A DNA stretch of 35,648 nucleotides from Bacillota bacterium. GTDB taxonomy: Bacteria; Bacillota; Sulfobacillia; Sulfobacillales; Sulfobacillaceae. Positions 33,975 through 35,648 of the stretch are shown here, in pieces; position 1 is the stretch's first letter; every line of letters begins with the position of its first letter. The position numbers and the translations under genes are program-made. Location of the stretch: NCBI GenBank assembly GCA_021797515.1, contig JAJZZP010000121.1:1-35648 (forward strand), given 5' to 3'. The notes below the pieces were generated by a model that saw only the letters and a program-made list of their open reading frames with translations, was not told the origin of the DNA and did no database searches.

Positions 33975-34847
33975 TTGCGGGTAGCATTGGTACTGAGTGG
34001 TGGCGGGATTTGGGGAACGGCAGGAATCGGTGTGCTAAAGGCGTTAGAGGAATGGGAGTACCAGCCAGACCTAATCGTCGCAACTTCCTCCGGCGCTATT
34101 ATTGGCAGTCTCTGGGCAATGGGCATGTCAGTGGATGCGATGACCGAATTGGCACTGTCTTTGAATAAACGCGATGTCCCTATTAGTTGGCGAAACATTG
34201 GTGGCCAGTTATTAGGGCAACATCGATTTCCCGAGGCATTGCTCGACGGGGCGCCTTTATGGCAAAAACTCAAGCCATGGCTAGGCGGCATTGCCGTAAG
34301 TGCTGTTCCCAAACCTTTATGGGTGGTGGCTACCTCTTTGACGGACCGGGCTCCCATTATTCTTGGCCCCCGCATCGATAAGGTCAACTCCGGATTTTTG
34401 ACGGGGGATCCCGATATGGAACTTATTGATGCGGTCCGAGCCTCGTCTGCGGTTCCCGGATTCTTTGCCCCGGTTATGATTCGGGATCAGGTATTGGTTG
34501 ATGGTGGAGTAGGCGACGACTACCCTTTGGATGTTGCGGAAATGCTAGGTGCTGATAGCGCCCTAGGGCTCTGGATTGATGAACCAGCTCGGTGGCAACT
34601 ACCGTCACCTCGCCCTCATGCCTTTCATGTTTTAGTAGAAAGCATGGCCGTGATGATTCGAGAAATTAGTGTCTTGCGCCAGTCGACGCTGCGCATGCCG
34701 CATTGGGATTTGCGCATTGAACTGACGGGACATACGGTATTTGAGCGCATTGCCGAAATCATCGAAATGGGCTATGCGTCGGCGATAGAATCCAAAGACG
34801 CCATTGATCGTCTGTTTACCGAACCGGGGCGCTCGCGCATTGGATAA
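33975..34847 (+). CDS. Patatin-like phospholipase, RssA type
   Basis: This is an alpha/beta hydrolase with a Ser-Asp dyad, about 290 residues. TTG 33975 is preferred because GGAGGG lies 10 nt upstream and the protein then begins MRVALVLSGGG, the standard N-terminus; a GTG at 33891 is the longest alternative. The nucleophile motif, usually GTSAG, reads ATSSG (S38), so the first Gly is Ala. The oxyanion loop is GGGIWG with Trp where Arg is common. The Asp is in VLVDGGVGDDYPLDVAEMLG. Activity is likely but may be modified. It converges with the P450 remnant. Confidence 0.85.
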   Translation: MRVALVLSGGGIWGTAGIGVLKALEEWEYQPDLIVATSSGAIIGSLWAMGMSVDAMTELALSLNKRDVPISWRNIGGQLLGQHRFPEALLDGAPLWQKLKPWLGGIAVSAVPKPLWVVATSLTDRAPIILGPRIDKVNSGFLTGDPDMELIDAVRASSAVPGFFAPVMIRDQVLVDGGVGDDYPLDVAEMLGADSALGLWIDEPARWQLPSPRPHAFHVLVESMAVMIREISVLRQSTLRMPHWDLRIELTGHTVFERIAEIIEMGYASAIESKDAIDRLFTEPGRSRIG

Positions 34848-34900
34848 CACCAATGTTACAAGTGGCTCCGCGAATTGCGGCAATAACTTAGGCAGTTCCT

Positions 34901-35648
<748 letters not shown>

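Overview
The window looks like accessory chromosomal DNA of a Gram-positive-type bacterium. Strong AGGAGG ribosome-binding sites, LAGC lipoproteins, a GbsR-like regulator and roughly 50% GC suggest a Firmicute. A Sulfobacillus-like organism is my best guess, but that is an impression and not a measurement. Four catabolic or transport blocks are separated by worn transposase remnants.

Layout. (1) 1-887: an ISAs1-like transposase remnant, then nothing I can support. (2) 888-10787, minus strand: one long operon in the order TldD, TldE/PmbA, peptide-binding lipoprotein, two peptide permeases, Asp/Glu-racemase-like protein, M17 leucyl aminopeptidase, MFS exporter. This reads as a peptide uptake and processing unit. 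(3) 10977-14529, plus strand: a broken amino-acid permease, then a translationally coupled pair. The first gene belongs to the 4-hydroxybutyryl-CoA dehydratase family, with every [4Fe-4S] ligand in place; the second is a DAO-type FAD oxidoreductase. (4) 14871-25051: a divergent regulon around one intergenic region (19623-19909). Minus strand: RpiR regulator, carbamoyl-amino-acid hydrolase, decayed amidohydrolase, urocanase homologue. Plus strand: binding lipoprotein, two permeases, and a histidase-fold protein that lacks the MIO tripeptide. (5) 25052-26446: remnants of at least three mobile-element-type genes. (6) 26447-31243: M24 peptidase, Bcp peroxiredoxin, endonuclease III, a small unknown protein, and an ABC-2 exporter with a GbsR-like regulator. 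(7) 31244-33974: a graveyard of IS607-like and IS4-like remnants around one small zinc-ribbon gene with its own promoter and operator. (8) 33975-35648: a patatin-like hydrolase and a frameshifted, window-truncated cytochrome P450.

Most interesting system. The histidase homologue (23498-25051) keeps the family's acid/base and substrate residues but lacks six residues covering the Ala-Ser-Gly that forms MIO. MIO-less members of this fold include ergothionase, which eliminates trimethylamine from ergothioneine to give thiourocanate. The neighbours are a urocanase homologue with Ala at a usually conserved active-site Cys, a hydantoinase/carbamoylase-family hydrolase able in principle to hydrolyse N-carbamoyl-glutamate, an amidohydrolase remnant, a dedicated ABC importer without ATPases, and an RpiR regulator with twin palindromes in its promoter region. 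The arrangement fits uptake and degradation of ergothioneine or a related histidine betaine to glutamate better than ordinary histidine degradation. That reading is inference. One step, the amidohydrolase, is visibly decayed here.

The second item is the 4-hydroxybutyryl-CoA-dehydratase-type protein, which automated pipelines would probably label HpaB-like 4-hydroxyphenylacetate monooxygenase.
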